Source: Pedobacter sp. MR2016-24
GTDB lineage: Bacteria; Bacteroidota; Bacteroidia; Sphingobacteriales; Sphingobacteriaceae
Reading direction: 5' to 3'
Length of the DNA stretch: 64,000 nt
Assembly (NCBI RefSeq): GCF_026239655.1
Contig: NZ_JAPIVO010000006.1
Span: 124,001-188,000, forward strand
Shown here: positions 17,363 through 25,038 of the stretch, piece after piece
Position numbering within the stretch: the first letter of the stretch is position 1
Layout: the number at the start of each line of letters is the position of its first letter
Notes under the pieces: generated by a model
Seen by the model: only the letters and a program-made list of their open reading frames with translations
What the model was told of the DNA's origin: nothing
Databases searched by the model: none
Translations under genes and position numbers: made by a program

Positions 17363-18235
17363 ATGGATATCAAATCGCCCGGACTGCCTTATATAGGAGT
17401 CGATATTGGAGGCTCACATATTACTGCTGCGCATGTAGATGCAATAAATTTCAATGTAATTGAGGAATCATTAATCAGGACGCGTGTAGCGTCGACAGAA
17501 GGTGCAGAGGTTATCTTTAAAGCCTGGGTGGAAGCACTTTCGCCACTGATCGCCCGCGAGGGAAATGAGACCGTTAAAATCGGTATCGCTATGCCGGGCC
17601 CTTTTGATTATGCAAAAGGAATTTCATTGATGAAAGGTACCAAGAAGTATGATTCTTTATATGAAATGAATATCCTGCAGACGCTTGCTGAAAAGCTGTC
17701 TATCCCTCAGGAGAATATCTTATTCCGAAATGATGCAGAAGCATTCCTGCATGGTGAACTGGCCGCAGGAGCGGTAAAAGGTGCAAAACGTGCTGTAGGT
17801 ATCACATTGGGTACAGGATTGGGATCTGCAAGTAATTGTCAGGGTACAACTGTCGATTCTGAACTGTCTTTCATTCCTTTCAAGGATAGTATTGCTGAAG
17901 AGTATATCTCTACCCGCTGGTTCTCCAAAAGATACCAGGAAATTACAGGTGAAGAGATCAAGAATGTAGAGTCTTTACTGGCATCTGCAGATCAGTCCGT
18001 AAAGGATCAGATTTTTCAGGAATTTGGTGAGAACGTAGCCGCTTTTTTAAATGGCTTCATTGCGCAGGAAAAACCTGATGTGGTGGTTATTGGTGGAAAT
18101 ATCGCTAAAACATGGGATCATTTTATACCCATTGTACTGGAGCATTTAGACAATAAAAATGTTGTTTTGAAACAGAGTGAGATGTGGGAAGATGCGGCCT
18201 TAGTCGGCGCAGCATATACCTGGTTACAAGCTTAG
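17363..18235 (+). CDS. ROK family sugar kinase-like protein lacking the zinc motif
   Basis: The 290-residue protein has the ASKHA/ROK fold motifs: VDIGGSHITAAHVD at 13-26, GIAMPGPFDY at 74-83, the catalytic Asp in FRNDAEAFLHGE (D124) and the second phosphate loop GTGLGSAS at 150-157. Most ROK kinases then carry a zinc motif with a CxCG..GC..E core. Here that stretch is replaced by ELSFIPFKDSIAEEYIS and has no clustered cysteines. There is no N-terminal DNA-binding domain, so it is a kinase rather than a NagC-type repressor. A hexokinase or glucokinase role is plausible; the substrate is uncertain. Confidence 0.82.
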   Translation: MDIKSPGLPYIGVDIGGSHITAAHVDAINFNVIEESLIRTRVASTEGAEVIFKAWVEALSPLIAREGNETVKIGIAMPGPFDYAKGISLMKGTKKYDSLYEMNILQTLAEKLSIPQENILFRNDAEAFLHGELAAGAVKGAKRAVGITLGTGLGSASNCQGTTVDSELSFIPFKDSIAEEYISTRWFSKRYQEITGEEIKNVESLLASADQSVKDQIFQEFGENVAAFLNGFIAQEKPDVVVIGGNIAKTWDHFIPIVLEHLDNKNVVLKQSEMWEDAALVGAAYTWLQA

Positions 18236-18249
18236 ATCTGATGATATAA

Positions 18250-18289
18250 AAAAGGGCTGCCAAAGATAATTTCTTTTGGCAGCCCTTTT
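18250..18289. terminator. Bidirectional terminator between the ROK and aminopeptidase P genes
   Basis: AAAAGGGCTGCCAAA and TTTGGCAGCCCTTTT form a perfect 15-bp inverted repeat with a 10-base loop. A/T runs on both sides let it work for both convergent genes. Confidence 0.92.
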
Positions 18290-18291
18290 GA

Positions 18292-20067
18292 TTAGATGGC
18301 TTTGGTCGCTGCGCTTAACCACTCACTTTCCTCTTCGTTCAGTCTGCCGCTCAGCTGATCAAAAACTGAAGCGTGATAAGCATTGAGCCAGTCAATCTGC
18401 GATTGTTCCAGCAATTCTTTCTTTACTATAGTGGTATTTATAGGTGCTATGGTTAATGTTTCGAAACCATAAAACTCATTAAATTCATTTACCTCGATAC
18501 TGATGGTCTGTACCAGGTTTTCAATCCTGATGCCATGTCGTCCGGGACGGTAAACACCAGGTTCAATAGAAGTGATCATGCCTTTTTCTACAGGGACAGG
18601 GATATTGGCCGGATTAAATACCTGGGGTCCTTCATGTACATTCAGGAAATAACCAACGCCATGACCTGTTCCATGTCCGTAATTAATGGCATAATCCCAT
18701 AAAGGCTTCCTTGTAATTGCATCAATCTGATAACCGCATGTTCCTTTAGGGAATTTTGCTTTGCAGCCGTCAATCATCCCTTTAAGTACTAAGGTATAAT
18801 CCGTTTGTTCTTGTTCTGTTGTTGCGCCCATCGGGATGGTACGCGTAATATCCGTGGTACCGTAAAAATATTGTCCGCCGGAATCAACCAGGAACAGGCT
18901 TTCAGGTTTTACGATCGAGTTGCTCTCTTCAGAAGCAGAATAATGAGGCAATGCACCATGAGCGCTGTATGCACTGATAGTGGTAAAGCTATCGCCTATA
19001 AAACCTTCCTGCTCTTCTCTGTAGGTACGTAACCGGGCTGCTGCAGATAGTTCGGTAATCTCAATTTTTCCAATATGATCATCCAGCCATTTCAGAAACT
19101 TCGTGATCGCCACACCATCTTTCAGCATCGCTTCACGTGTATTGTTTAATTCTGTCTCGTTTTTAACAGCTTTCAGATTTGTAGAAGGATTGGTTTCTTT
19201 AATCAGTCTCACCGTAGCCGGTATCAGCTTCGCATAAGCAAAACAATTGCGTTTCGGATCGATAAAGATGGAACTGTTTGCTGGTATTTTGGTCAGCGTT
19301 TCTGCTATTTCCTCATAAGGTAAAATCTCTGTTCCGCTTTTCAGCAAGGTCACTTTTTCCTCGTCGGTTAACTTTGCAGGATTGATAAATAGTTTAGCAT
19401 GATCCTGGTTGATCAGTGCGAAGCCTAAAACTACCGGATTATAATTGACATCCTTTCCCCTGATGTTAAATAACCAGGCAATATCATCCAGTGAAGAAAC
19501 CAGATGGTATTCAGCATTGCTTTTGAGTAATGCGGTTCTGACTTCAGCAAGCTTTGAGCTGACAGACTGGCCAATATGTTCCTCTTCAATGAGGAAAGCT
19601 GCTGAGTCAGGTAAAGGGGGGCGGTCTTCCCAGATCGGAGACAGATAATCTTTGTCCACCAGTTTGATGTCTGCACCTGCAAATTGTTGCGTCAGCAGAT
19701 CACCCAAAAGAATGGAGAGCAGTTTTTCATTTGTGCCTACCAGCGCACCTTTGCTCAGCTTCTCATTTAGCCATTGTATATACTCCGGCGCATGCTGTAC
19801 TTTTTGTTTCACCAGCTCAAAGCCACTGTCGGCCAGTTGTTCTGCTGCCTGCTCAAAATACCTGGAGTCAGTCCACAACCCTGCAAAATCATGTGTGATC
19901 ACTAAAGTTCCAGCAGAACCCGTAAATCCTGAAGTAAATGGTATGCATTTATAATGTTTCGGTAAGTATTCACTTATATGCGGATCAGCAGAAGGAATAA
20001 TATAGGCCTCAATATCATCGGCCCTCATTTGTTTACGTATTTCGCTCAGTTTTTCCTGGTATGTCAT
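18292..20067 (-). CDS. Aminopeptidase P family protein (M24B)
   Basis: The 591-residue protein removes an N-terminal residue preceding proline. It has the long three-domain layout of eukaryotic-type cytosolic APP1: two creatinase-like N-terminal domains and a C-terminal pita-bread domain. Metal ligands are visible as the two Asp residues in LVDSGGQYFYGTTDITRT, the His in HGTGHGVGYFLNVHEGP, and the two Glu residues in ITSIEPGVYRPG and GIRIENLV. I chose the ATG at 20067 over a TTG two codons upstream. No signal peptide is seen, so it is cytoplasmic. Confidence 0.95.
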   Translation of the reverse strand: MTYQEKLSEIRKQMRADDIEAYIIPSADPHISEYLPKHYKCIPFTSGFTGSAGTLVITHDFAGLWTDSRYFEQAAEQLADSGFELVKQKVQHAPEYIQWLNEKLSKGALVGTNEKLLSILLGDLLTQQFAGADIKLVDKDYLSPIWEDRPPLPDSAAFLIEEEHIGQSVSSKLAEVRTALLKSNAEYHLVSSLDDIAWLFNIRGKDVNYNPVVLGFALINQDHAKLFINPAKLTDEEKVTLLKSGTEILPYEEIAETLTKIPANSSIFIDPKRNCFAYAKLIPATVRLIKETNPSTNLKAVKNETELNNTREAMLKDGVAITKFLKWLDDHIGKIEITELSAAARLRTYREEQEGFIGDSFTTISAYSAHGALPHYSASEESNSIVKPESLFLVDSGGQYFYGTTDITRTIPMGATTEQEQTDYTLVLKGMIDGCKAKFPKGTCGYQIDAITRKPLWDYAINYGHGTGHGVGYFLNVHEGPQVFNPANIPVPVEKGMITSIEPGVYRPGRHGIRIENLVQTISIEVNEFNEFYGFETLTIAPINTTIVKKELLEQSQIDWLNAYHASVFDQLSGRLNEEESEWLSAATKAI

Positions 20068-20098
20068 ATGCAAATGTTCAGTATAGAATGATGAGGAA

Positions 20099-20138
20099 CA
20101 AATTTAAGGAATTTATTTACACCCCTTAGACAAAGGGG
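20099..20138 (-). promoter_or_regulatory. Candidate promoter for aminopeptidase P with an overlapping dyad
   Basis: On the minus strand TTTG (20134-20131) and TAAATTTG (20106-20099) form a -33/-7 pair with a slightly long 24-base spacer. CCCCTT at 20122-20127 and AAGGGG at 20133-20138 are a perfect inverted repeat covering the -33 element, a possible operator or hairpin. Confidence 0.45.
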
Positions 20139-20180
20139 AATTATGATTTTTTAACATAATCGTATAATTTATTTTGTAAA

Positions 20181-20266
20181 GTATGATTGAAAAACTACCT
20201 TACGGTTATTATCAATCATACCAATGCCAATCCTAAGCGTTGTTTGCCCTGCTTAGGAAAGGCAAA
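20181..20266 (+). promoter_or_regulatory. Possible structured leader with three dyads upstream of the M14 peptidase
   Basis: Three perfect inverted repeats lie in 86 bases. GTATGATTGA (20181-20190) pairs with TCAATCATAC (20212-20221). TCCTAAGC (20231-20238) pairs with GCTTAGGA (20251-20258). TTTGCC (20243-20248) pairs with GGCAAA (20261-20266). The last two interlock, so they form either alternative hairpins or a pseudoknot. A weak -7-like TATTTTG at 20170-20176 would put the whole array in the 5' leader. ATTTTT follows the last arm five bases later, as in an attenuator. Confidence 0.45.
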
Positions 20267-20316
20267 GGTAATTTTTCCTCAGAATTGATACTATTCAAAC
20301 CTATTTACTGAAATTC

Positions 20317-23085
20317 ATGGTTAAAAAACTTCATCGATTGCTGGTATTCCCGGTTCTGTTTTGTGTTTCGGCTATTCATGCCCAGGTTATCCCTTCACCT
20401 CAACAACATTTTGGTTTTACTATCGGGGAGGATTATAAACTGGCAAACTATACGCAGACTGAAGCCTATTTTAAGAAGTTAGCGCGCTCTGACCGTGCAA
20501 AGCTGGTCGATATCGGCATGACAGAAGAAGGTAGGCATCAGTATATGCTGATCGTATCATCGCCTGAAAATATCAAAAAACTAAATCGTTATAAAGAAAT
20601 CGCGCAGCAGCTGGCGCATGCAGAGGGTCTTTCTGATGCAGCAGCCAAAGCACTGGCAGCGGAAGGGAAAGCTGTTGTATGGATAGATGGCGGCTTACAT
20701 GCTACTGAAGTAGTAGGTACGCATCAGTTGATTGAATCCATGTGGCAGCTGGTTAGCCGAACTGATGCAGAAACAATGAACATCCTGGAGAACGATGTGA
20801 TCCTGTTTACCCATGCCAATCCGGACGGGCAGGAGCTGGTGTCGGACTGGTACATGAGAGAGACGGATACGCTGAAACGCAAGATGGATATTCCAAGGTT
20901 GTATGAAAAATATGTGGGGCACGACAATAACCGGGATTTTTATATGATGAATATGAAGGAGAGCCAGAATATTAGTCGCCAGCTCTTTGTAGAATGGCTC
21001 CCGCAAATTATGTATAATCACCACCAGAGAGGTCCGGCAGGTTCTGTTCTGGCAGGTCCGCCTTACCGTGATCCTTTCAATTATGTATACGACCCCTTAA
21101 TTGTGACCAGTATTGATGCCGTAGGTGCAGCAATGAATAACAGGTTAAATAGTGAAGATAAACCTGGTTATACGCAGCGTGCAGGTTCACAATTTTCCAC
21201 CTGGTGGAATGGGGGATTACGCACTACTCCTTATTTCCACAATATGATAGGTCTGCTGACAGAAATTATCGGTGGTCCTACCCCTGAAGATGTACCTCTG
21301 GTACCTGATCGACTGATTCCGGGTGGGGCAACACCAAATCCGGTTGTTCCGCAAAAGTGGCATTTCCGCCAGTCTATTGATTACTCGGTATCCCTGAATT
21401 ATGCAGTACTTACCTATGCTTCACGCTACCGCAGTGAACTGCTGTATAACATCTACCGGATGGGTAAAAATTCAATAAGCCGCGGCAGTACAGATCATTG
21501 GACATTCTATCCGAAATATATAGATTCGATTAAAACAGCTTTTAAAAATGATCAGAAAGCGGTGAAGGACAGCACTGCACAGGCGGGCGAATTCTCCGCT
21601 GGACGTGAAGGAAATATCCCTGTTAAATATTTCGACCAGATATTAAAAAATCCGGTTAACCGTGATGCACGCGGCTATATTATTCCGGCCGACCAAACAG
21701 ATTTCCCCACTGCTGTTAAATTTATCAATGCGCTGATCTTATCAGGTATACAGGTGCAGCAGTCCAGTTCAGCTTTTACAATTGCCGGGAAAAATTATCC
21801 TGCAGGTTCTTATATCGTAAGGACCGACCAGGCTTTTCGTCCGCATGTGATAGATATGTTTGAGCCACAGGACCATCCAAATGATTTTCAATACGAAGGC
21901 GGACCTCCTGTTCGCCCTTACGATGCTGCGGGCTGGACATTGGCTTTCCAGATGGGTGTCAAATTTGACCGTGTGATGGAAAGTTTTGAGGGGCCCTTTA
22001 ACAAAATACCTTACGGTACGCTCCAGTCGCCCGCCAAACAAATCATTACCAATACGGCCACCGCAGGTTATATCATTAGCCCGGCAATAAATAATGCTTT
22101 CATTGCGGTAAACGATTTGCTGAAGTCAGGAGTTAAAGTTTACCGTGTACCTGCCGGCATCAGCAATATGCCCGGATATGGTCCGGGTACTTTTTATATT
22201 CCGGCATCTGCAGGATCAAAGACCATATTGACAAAGGCATCTTCTGATCTGGGACTGAAAGTTTCTGGTGTAGCAAAAGCACCTGCGGGAATCGTGAAGC
22301 TGGCACCTGTTCGTATTGCCCTCTGGAACAATTATGGAGGGTCTATTCCTGCCGGCTGGCTAAGCTGGATCATGGAACAATACCATTACCCTTATGAACT
22401 GATCTATCCGCAGCATATTGATGCCGGAAAGCTGAATAAAAAATATGATGTGATTGTTTTCGTTACCGGTGCAATCCCACCTGTGGGTGCCGTACCAAAA
22501 TCCATGTCTGCTGATAGTCAGACTAAAGCAGATGATATTCCTGTGCAGTTCCGGCCATGGACAGGAAAGATCACTGCTGCTAAATCTATTCCGCAACTTA
22601 AAAAATTCATGGAAGCTGGTGGTACAATCGTGACTATAGGTACCAGTACCAATCTTGCCTATCACCTGGGTTTACCTGTGCACAGTGCGCTGACAGAAAA
22701 GAAGGCCGACGGAAAAGAGCATCCCTTGCCCGGAACTAAATATTACATTCCGGGAAGTTTATTGCGCGCCACTTTTGATACTGCGGAACCCGCCAATTAT
22801 GGGATGTCTGCAGAAAATGATGTAGATTTTGATAAAAGTCCGGTATTCAAATTCGATGCAGATGCCGCGGCAAAAGGAATAAAACGCCTGGCATGGTTCG
22901 CAACTGAAACCCCATTACGCAGTGGCTGGGCATTCGGACAAGCTTACCTGAAAGATGGTATTGCTGCTTTTGTGGCACCGGTAGGTGCGGGTAAATTATA
23001 TGCTTTTGGTCCCGAGATCACTTTCCGGGGACAGTCGCAGAGCACCTTCAGGTTACTGTTTAATCAGCTATATATGACTAAATAA
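20317..23085 (+). CDS. Secreted M14 family zinc metallopeptidase
   Basis: The 922-residue protein starts with a signal peptide ending at AIHAQ (about residue 23). The M14 carboxypeptidase domain follows, with zinc ligands H128 and E131 in GLHATE, a third His in MYNHHQRGP and the probable catalytic Glu in LLTEIIGGP. The last 500 residues are a non-peptidase extension that occurs in large Bacteroidota M14 proteins; its role is unknown. It is probably periplasmic or exported and acts on peptides, but specificity cannot be read. It is transcribed divergently from the aminopeptidase P gene. Confidence 0.92.
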   Translation: MVKKLHRLLVFPVLFCVSAIHAQVIPSPQQHFGFTIGEDYKLANYTQTEAYFKKLARSDRAKLVDIGMTEEGRHQYMLIVSSPENIKKLNRYKEIAQQLAHAEGLSDAAAKALAAEGKAVVWIDGGLHATEVVGTHQLIESMWQLVSRTDAETMNILENDVILFTHANPDGQELVSDWYMRETDTLKRKMDIPRLYEKYVGHDNNRDFYMMNMKESQNISRQLFVEWLPQIMYNHHQRGPAGSVLAGPPYRDPFNYVYDPLIVTSIDAVGAAMNNRLNSEDKPGYTQRAGSQFSTWWNGGLRTTPYFHNMIGLLTEIIGGPTPEDVPLVPDRLIPGGATPNPVVPQKWHFRQSIDYSVSLNYAVLTYASRYRSELLYNIYRMGKNSISRGSTDHWTFYPKYIDSIKTAFKNDQKAVKDSTAQAGEFSAGREGNIPVKYFDQILKNPVNRDARGYIIPADQTDFPTAVKFINALILSGIQVQQSSSAFTIAGKNYPAGSYIVRTDQAFRPHVIDMFEPQDHPNDFQYEGGPPVRPYDAAGWTLAFQMGVKFDRVMESFEGPFNKIPYGTLQSPAKQIITNTATAGYIISPAINNAFIAVNDLLKSGVKVYRVPAGISNMPGYGPGTFYIPASAGSKTILTKASSDLGLKVSGVAKAPAGIVKLAPVRIALWNNYGGSIPAGWLSWIMEQYHYPYELIYPQHIDAGKLNKKYDVIVFVTGAIPPVGAVPKSMSADSQTKADDIPVQFRPWTGKITAAKSIPQLKKFMEAGGTIVTIGTSTNLAYHLGLPVHSALTEKKADGKEHPLPGTKYYIPGSLLRATFDTAEPANYGMSAENDVDFDKSPVFKFDADAAAKGIKRLAWFATETPLRSGWAFGQAYLKDGIAAFVAPVGAGKLYAFGPEITFRGQSQSTFRLLFNQLYMTK

Positions 23086-23167
23086 TCTGTTATATGCGGT
23101 ATTTTGCATGTTATAAGGTCATTTGACGTAATAAAAACAAAATCCCCGAGTTATAGGAGTTTTAAAT

Positions 23168-23175
23168 TACCTTTG
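23168..23175 (+). promoter_or_regulatory. Candidate -7 box for the 77-residue ORF
   Basis: TACCTTTG fits TAnnTTTG. A GAGGAGA ribosome-binding stretch follows at 23181-23187, six bases short of the ATG. No -33 TTG is visible at the usual distance. Confidence 0.35.
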
Positions 23176-23192
23176 AAGCTGAGGAGAATAAT

Positions 23193-23426
23193 ATGGGATT
23201 GAAGATGCGTATAACGTACAAGGATATAGACTATGTGTACGAAATTTTGAATGGTTCCGCAATAAATAAGGAAACTACAGAATTGAAGATAATTTTAAAT
23301 GGAGAGCCGATCACTCTGACAAAAGAAGATGGAAAGATCTGGATTCAGCAGGCAGGTGAAGTAACGCTGGAGCCCGACTTTGCACAGGCCCTGGGAAGAT
23401 CAGTATCCCTGCGCTACCGTATGTAA
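23193..23426 (+). CDS. Small hypothetical protein
   Basis: The 77-residue frame begins MGLKMRITYKDIDYVYE and ends GRSVSLRYRM. It has alternating hydrophobic and charged residues and reads like a compact beta-sheet domain (ELKIILNGEPITLTKEDGKIWIQ). There is no signal or membrane segment. A strong AGGAG-type ribosome site and a -7-like box support expression. No family is recognised. It stands alone between the M14 peptidase and the molybdoenzyme operon, 93 bases before the latter. Confidence 0.6.
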   Translation: MGLKMRITYKDIDYVYEILNGSAINKETTELKIILNGEPITLTKEDGKIWIQQAGEVTLEPDFAQALGRSVSLRYRM

Positions 23427-23519
23427 ACTTATTTGTATTCTGTTTAAATAGCGTTTGATGCTCCGTTAGCAAAAACATTTCAAAAGATTACCTGTTGGAT
23501 TTTTCATCAACCTACAAAG

Positions 23520-24026
23520 ATGAAAAACGCAACAGAAACAGTAGAGCTGCCGGAACATTATCCCGTTAGTCTGAAAGTTAACGGACAAGCTTACAATTTA
23601 AAACTACAGCCCTGGGTTAGTCTTTTAGACGCCCTTCGCGATCATTTGCAACTTAAAGGAACAAAAAAGGGTTGCGACCACGGTCAGTGTGGCGCCTGTA
23701 CTGTTCTGGTGAATGGAAAGCGAATCAATTCCTGCCTTACCATGGCAGTGATGAAAGATGGTGAAGAAATTACCACCATAGAAGGTCTTGCTAAAGGGGA
23801 TGAGCTGCATCCACTTCAAAAAGCTTTTATTGAACATGATGCGTTTCAATGCGGTTATTGTACACCTGGACAAATATGTTCAGCTGTAGGGCTGCTTAAC
23901 GAAGGAAAAGCAAATAGCCTGGAGGAGGTTAAAGAACTCATGAGCGGCAATATTTGTCGCTGTGGTGCTTATACCCATATCAATAGTGCCATTATGCAGG
24001 TGAAAGGAGAAACCGGAAATGAATAG
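23520..24026 (+). CDS. Molybdenum hydroxylase [2Fe-2S] subunit
   Basis: This 168-residue electron-transfer subunit of the xanthine dehydrogenase/aldehyde oxidoreductase family has two [2Fe-2S] sites. The plant-ferredoxin site is C52, C57, C60 and C72 (GCDHGQCGAC..SC). The second site is C111, C114, C146 and C148 (CGYC..CRC). Unlike E. coli PaoA there is no twin-arginine signal, so the complex is cytoplasmic. The next gene starts inside its last codons (8-base overlap), which fits coupled translation of the subunits. It opens the molybdenum operon. Confidence 0.95.
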   Translation: MKNATETVELPEHYPVSLKVNGQAYNLKLQPWVSLLDALRDHLQLKGTKKGCDHGQCGACTVLVNGKRINSCLTMAVMKDGEEITTIEGLAKGDELHPLQKAFIEHDAFQCGYCTPGQICSAVGLLNEGKANSLEEVKELMSGNICRCGAYTHINSAIMQVKGETGNE

Positions 24027-25035
24027 TTTTTCTTATCATCGCGCAGCGCATCCTGTGGAGGCAGTAAAAGATGTAAACAACCAGTCTGATGCTAAATTCG
24101 TTGCAGGCGGAACAAACCTCTTCGACCTGATGAAGCTGAATATCGAAAAGCCATCACATCTCACCGATATCAACCGCCTGGATCTCGGCAAAATTGAAGT
24201 ACTTCCCAATAATGGATTGCGTCTCGGTGCCCTGGTTACCAATGCAGCTACAGCCTGGAATAAAGACGTAGAAGAAAATTATCCCCTTTTATCTCAGGCC
24301 ATATTGGCTGGGGCATCTCCTCAACTGAGAAATATGGCTACCAACGGTGGCAATACTTTACAACGCACCCGGTGTTATTATTTTTACGACCTCGCTACAC
24401 CTTGCAATAAAAGGGAGCCTGGCACTGGTTGCTCGGCAATTAATGGCTTTAACCGGATCCATGCAATTCTAGGGACAAGTGAAACCTGTATCGCCACACA
24501 TCCATCGGATATGTGTGTTGCCTTAATGGCGCTGGATGCTAAAGTGAATGTAACCGGGGTGAATGGCGAACGCACTATTGATTTCGCTGATTTCCACCGT
24601 TTGCCGGGTGATACTCCTCATCTGGACAATCATCTGGAGCATGGCGATTTAATTACTTCAATTGACCTTCCTGCGGATCATTTTAAAACGAACGTTGCCT
24701 ATCTTAAACTGCGCGACCGTCAATCTTATGCCTTTGCACTGGTTTCCGTTGCCGCCGCTTTAAAAATGGAAGGTAATGTCATTCAGGATGTGAGCGTCGC
24801 CCTCGGTGGGGTTGCACATAAACCCTGGAGAGACAGGCAGGCAGAGGAGCAGTTAAAAGGTCAGTCCGCCACAGCAGCAGGCTTTAGGGAATTTGCAGAA
24901 ACCGTATTGAGCGGCGCAAGGGGTTTTGGACATAATACCTTTAAAATCGAACTCGCTAAACGTGCAATTGTGCGCGCCTTAACTATGGCCCTGAAAAACG
25001 AATCTACCATCTTATCTGATCTGTCTAAAGCTTAA
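24019..25035 (+). CDS. Molybdenum hydroxylase FAD subunit, PaoB-like with extra cluster site
   Basis: The 338-residue protein carries the FAD site FVAGGTNLFDLMKLN and the flavin-domain pattern ASPQLRNMATNGGNTLQRTRC. It then has a cysteine-rich insertion, RCYYFYDLATPCNKREPGTGC, followed by GTSETCIATHPSDMC. That insertion is the feature that binds a [4Fe-4S] cluster in PaoB and 4-hydroxybenzoyl-CoA reductase. The protein therefore probably links the molybdenum site through FAD to an acceptor with an additional cluster. Acceptor identity is unknown. Confidence 0.93.
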   Translation: MNSFSYHRAAHPVEAVKDVNNQSDAKFVAGGTNLFDLMKLNIEKPSHLTDINRLDLGKIEVLPNNGLRLGALVTNAATAWNKDVEENYPLLSQAILAGASPQLRNMATNGGNTLQRTRCYYFYDLATPCNKREPGTGCSAINGFNRIHAILGTSETCIATHPSDMCVALMALDAKVNVTGVNGERTIDFADFHRLPGDTPHLDNHLEHGDLITSIDLPADHFKTNVAYLKLRDRQSYAFALVSVAAALKMEGNVIQDVSVALGGVAHKPWRDRQAEEQLKGQSATAAGFREFAETVLSGARGFGHNTFKIELAKRAIVRALTMALKNESTILSDLSKA

Positions 25036-25038
25036 ATT

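Noticed and set aside
23427..23519. Possible molybdenum-cofactor riboswitch before the molybdenum operon.
   Set aside because: The 93-base leader is too short, and shows only one weak hairpin (GTTG...CAAC) near the start codon.
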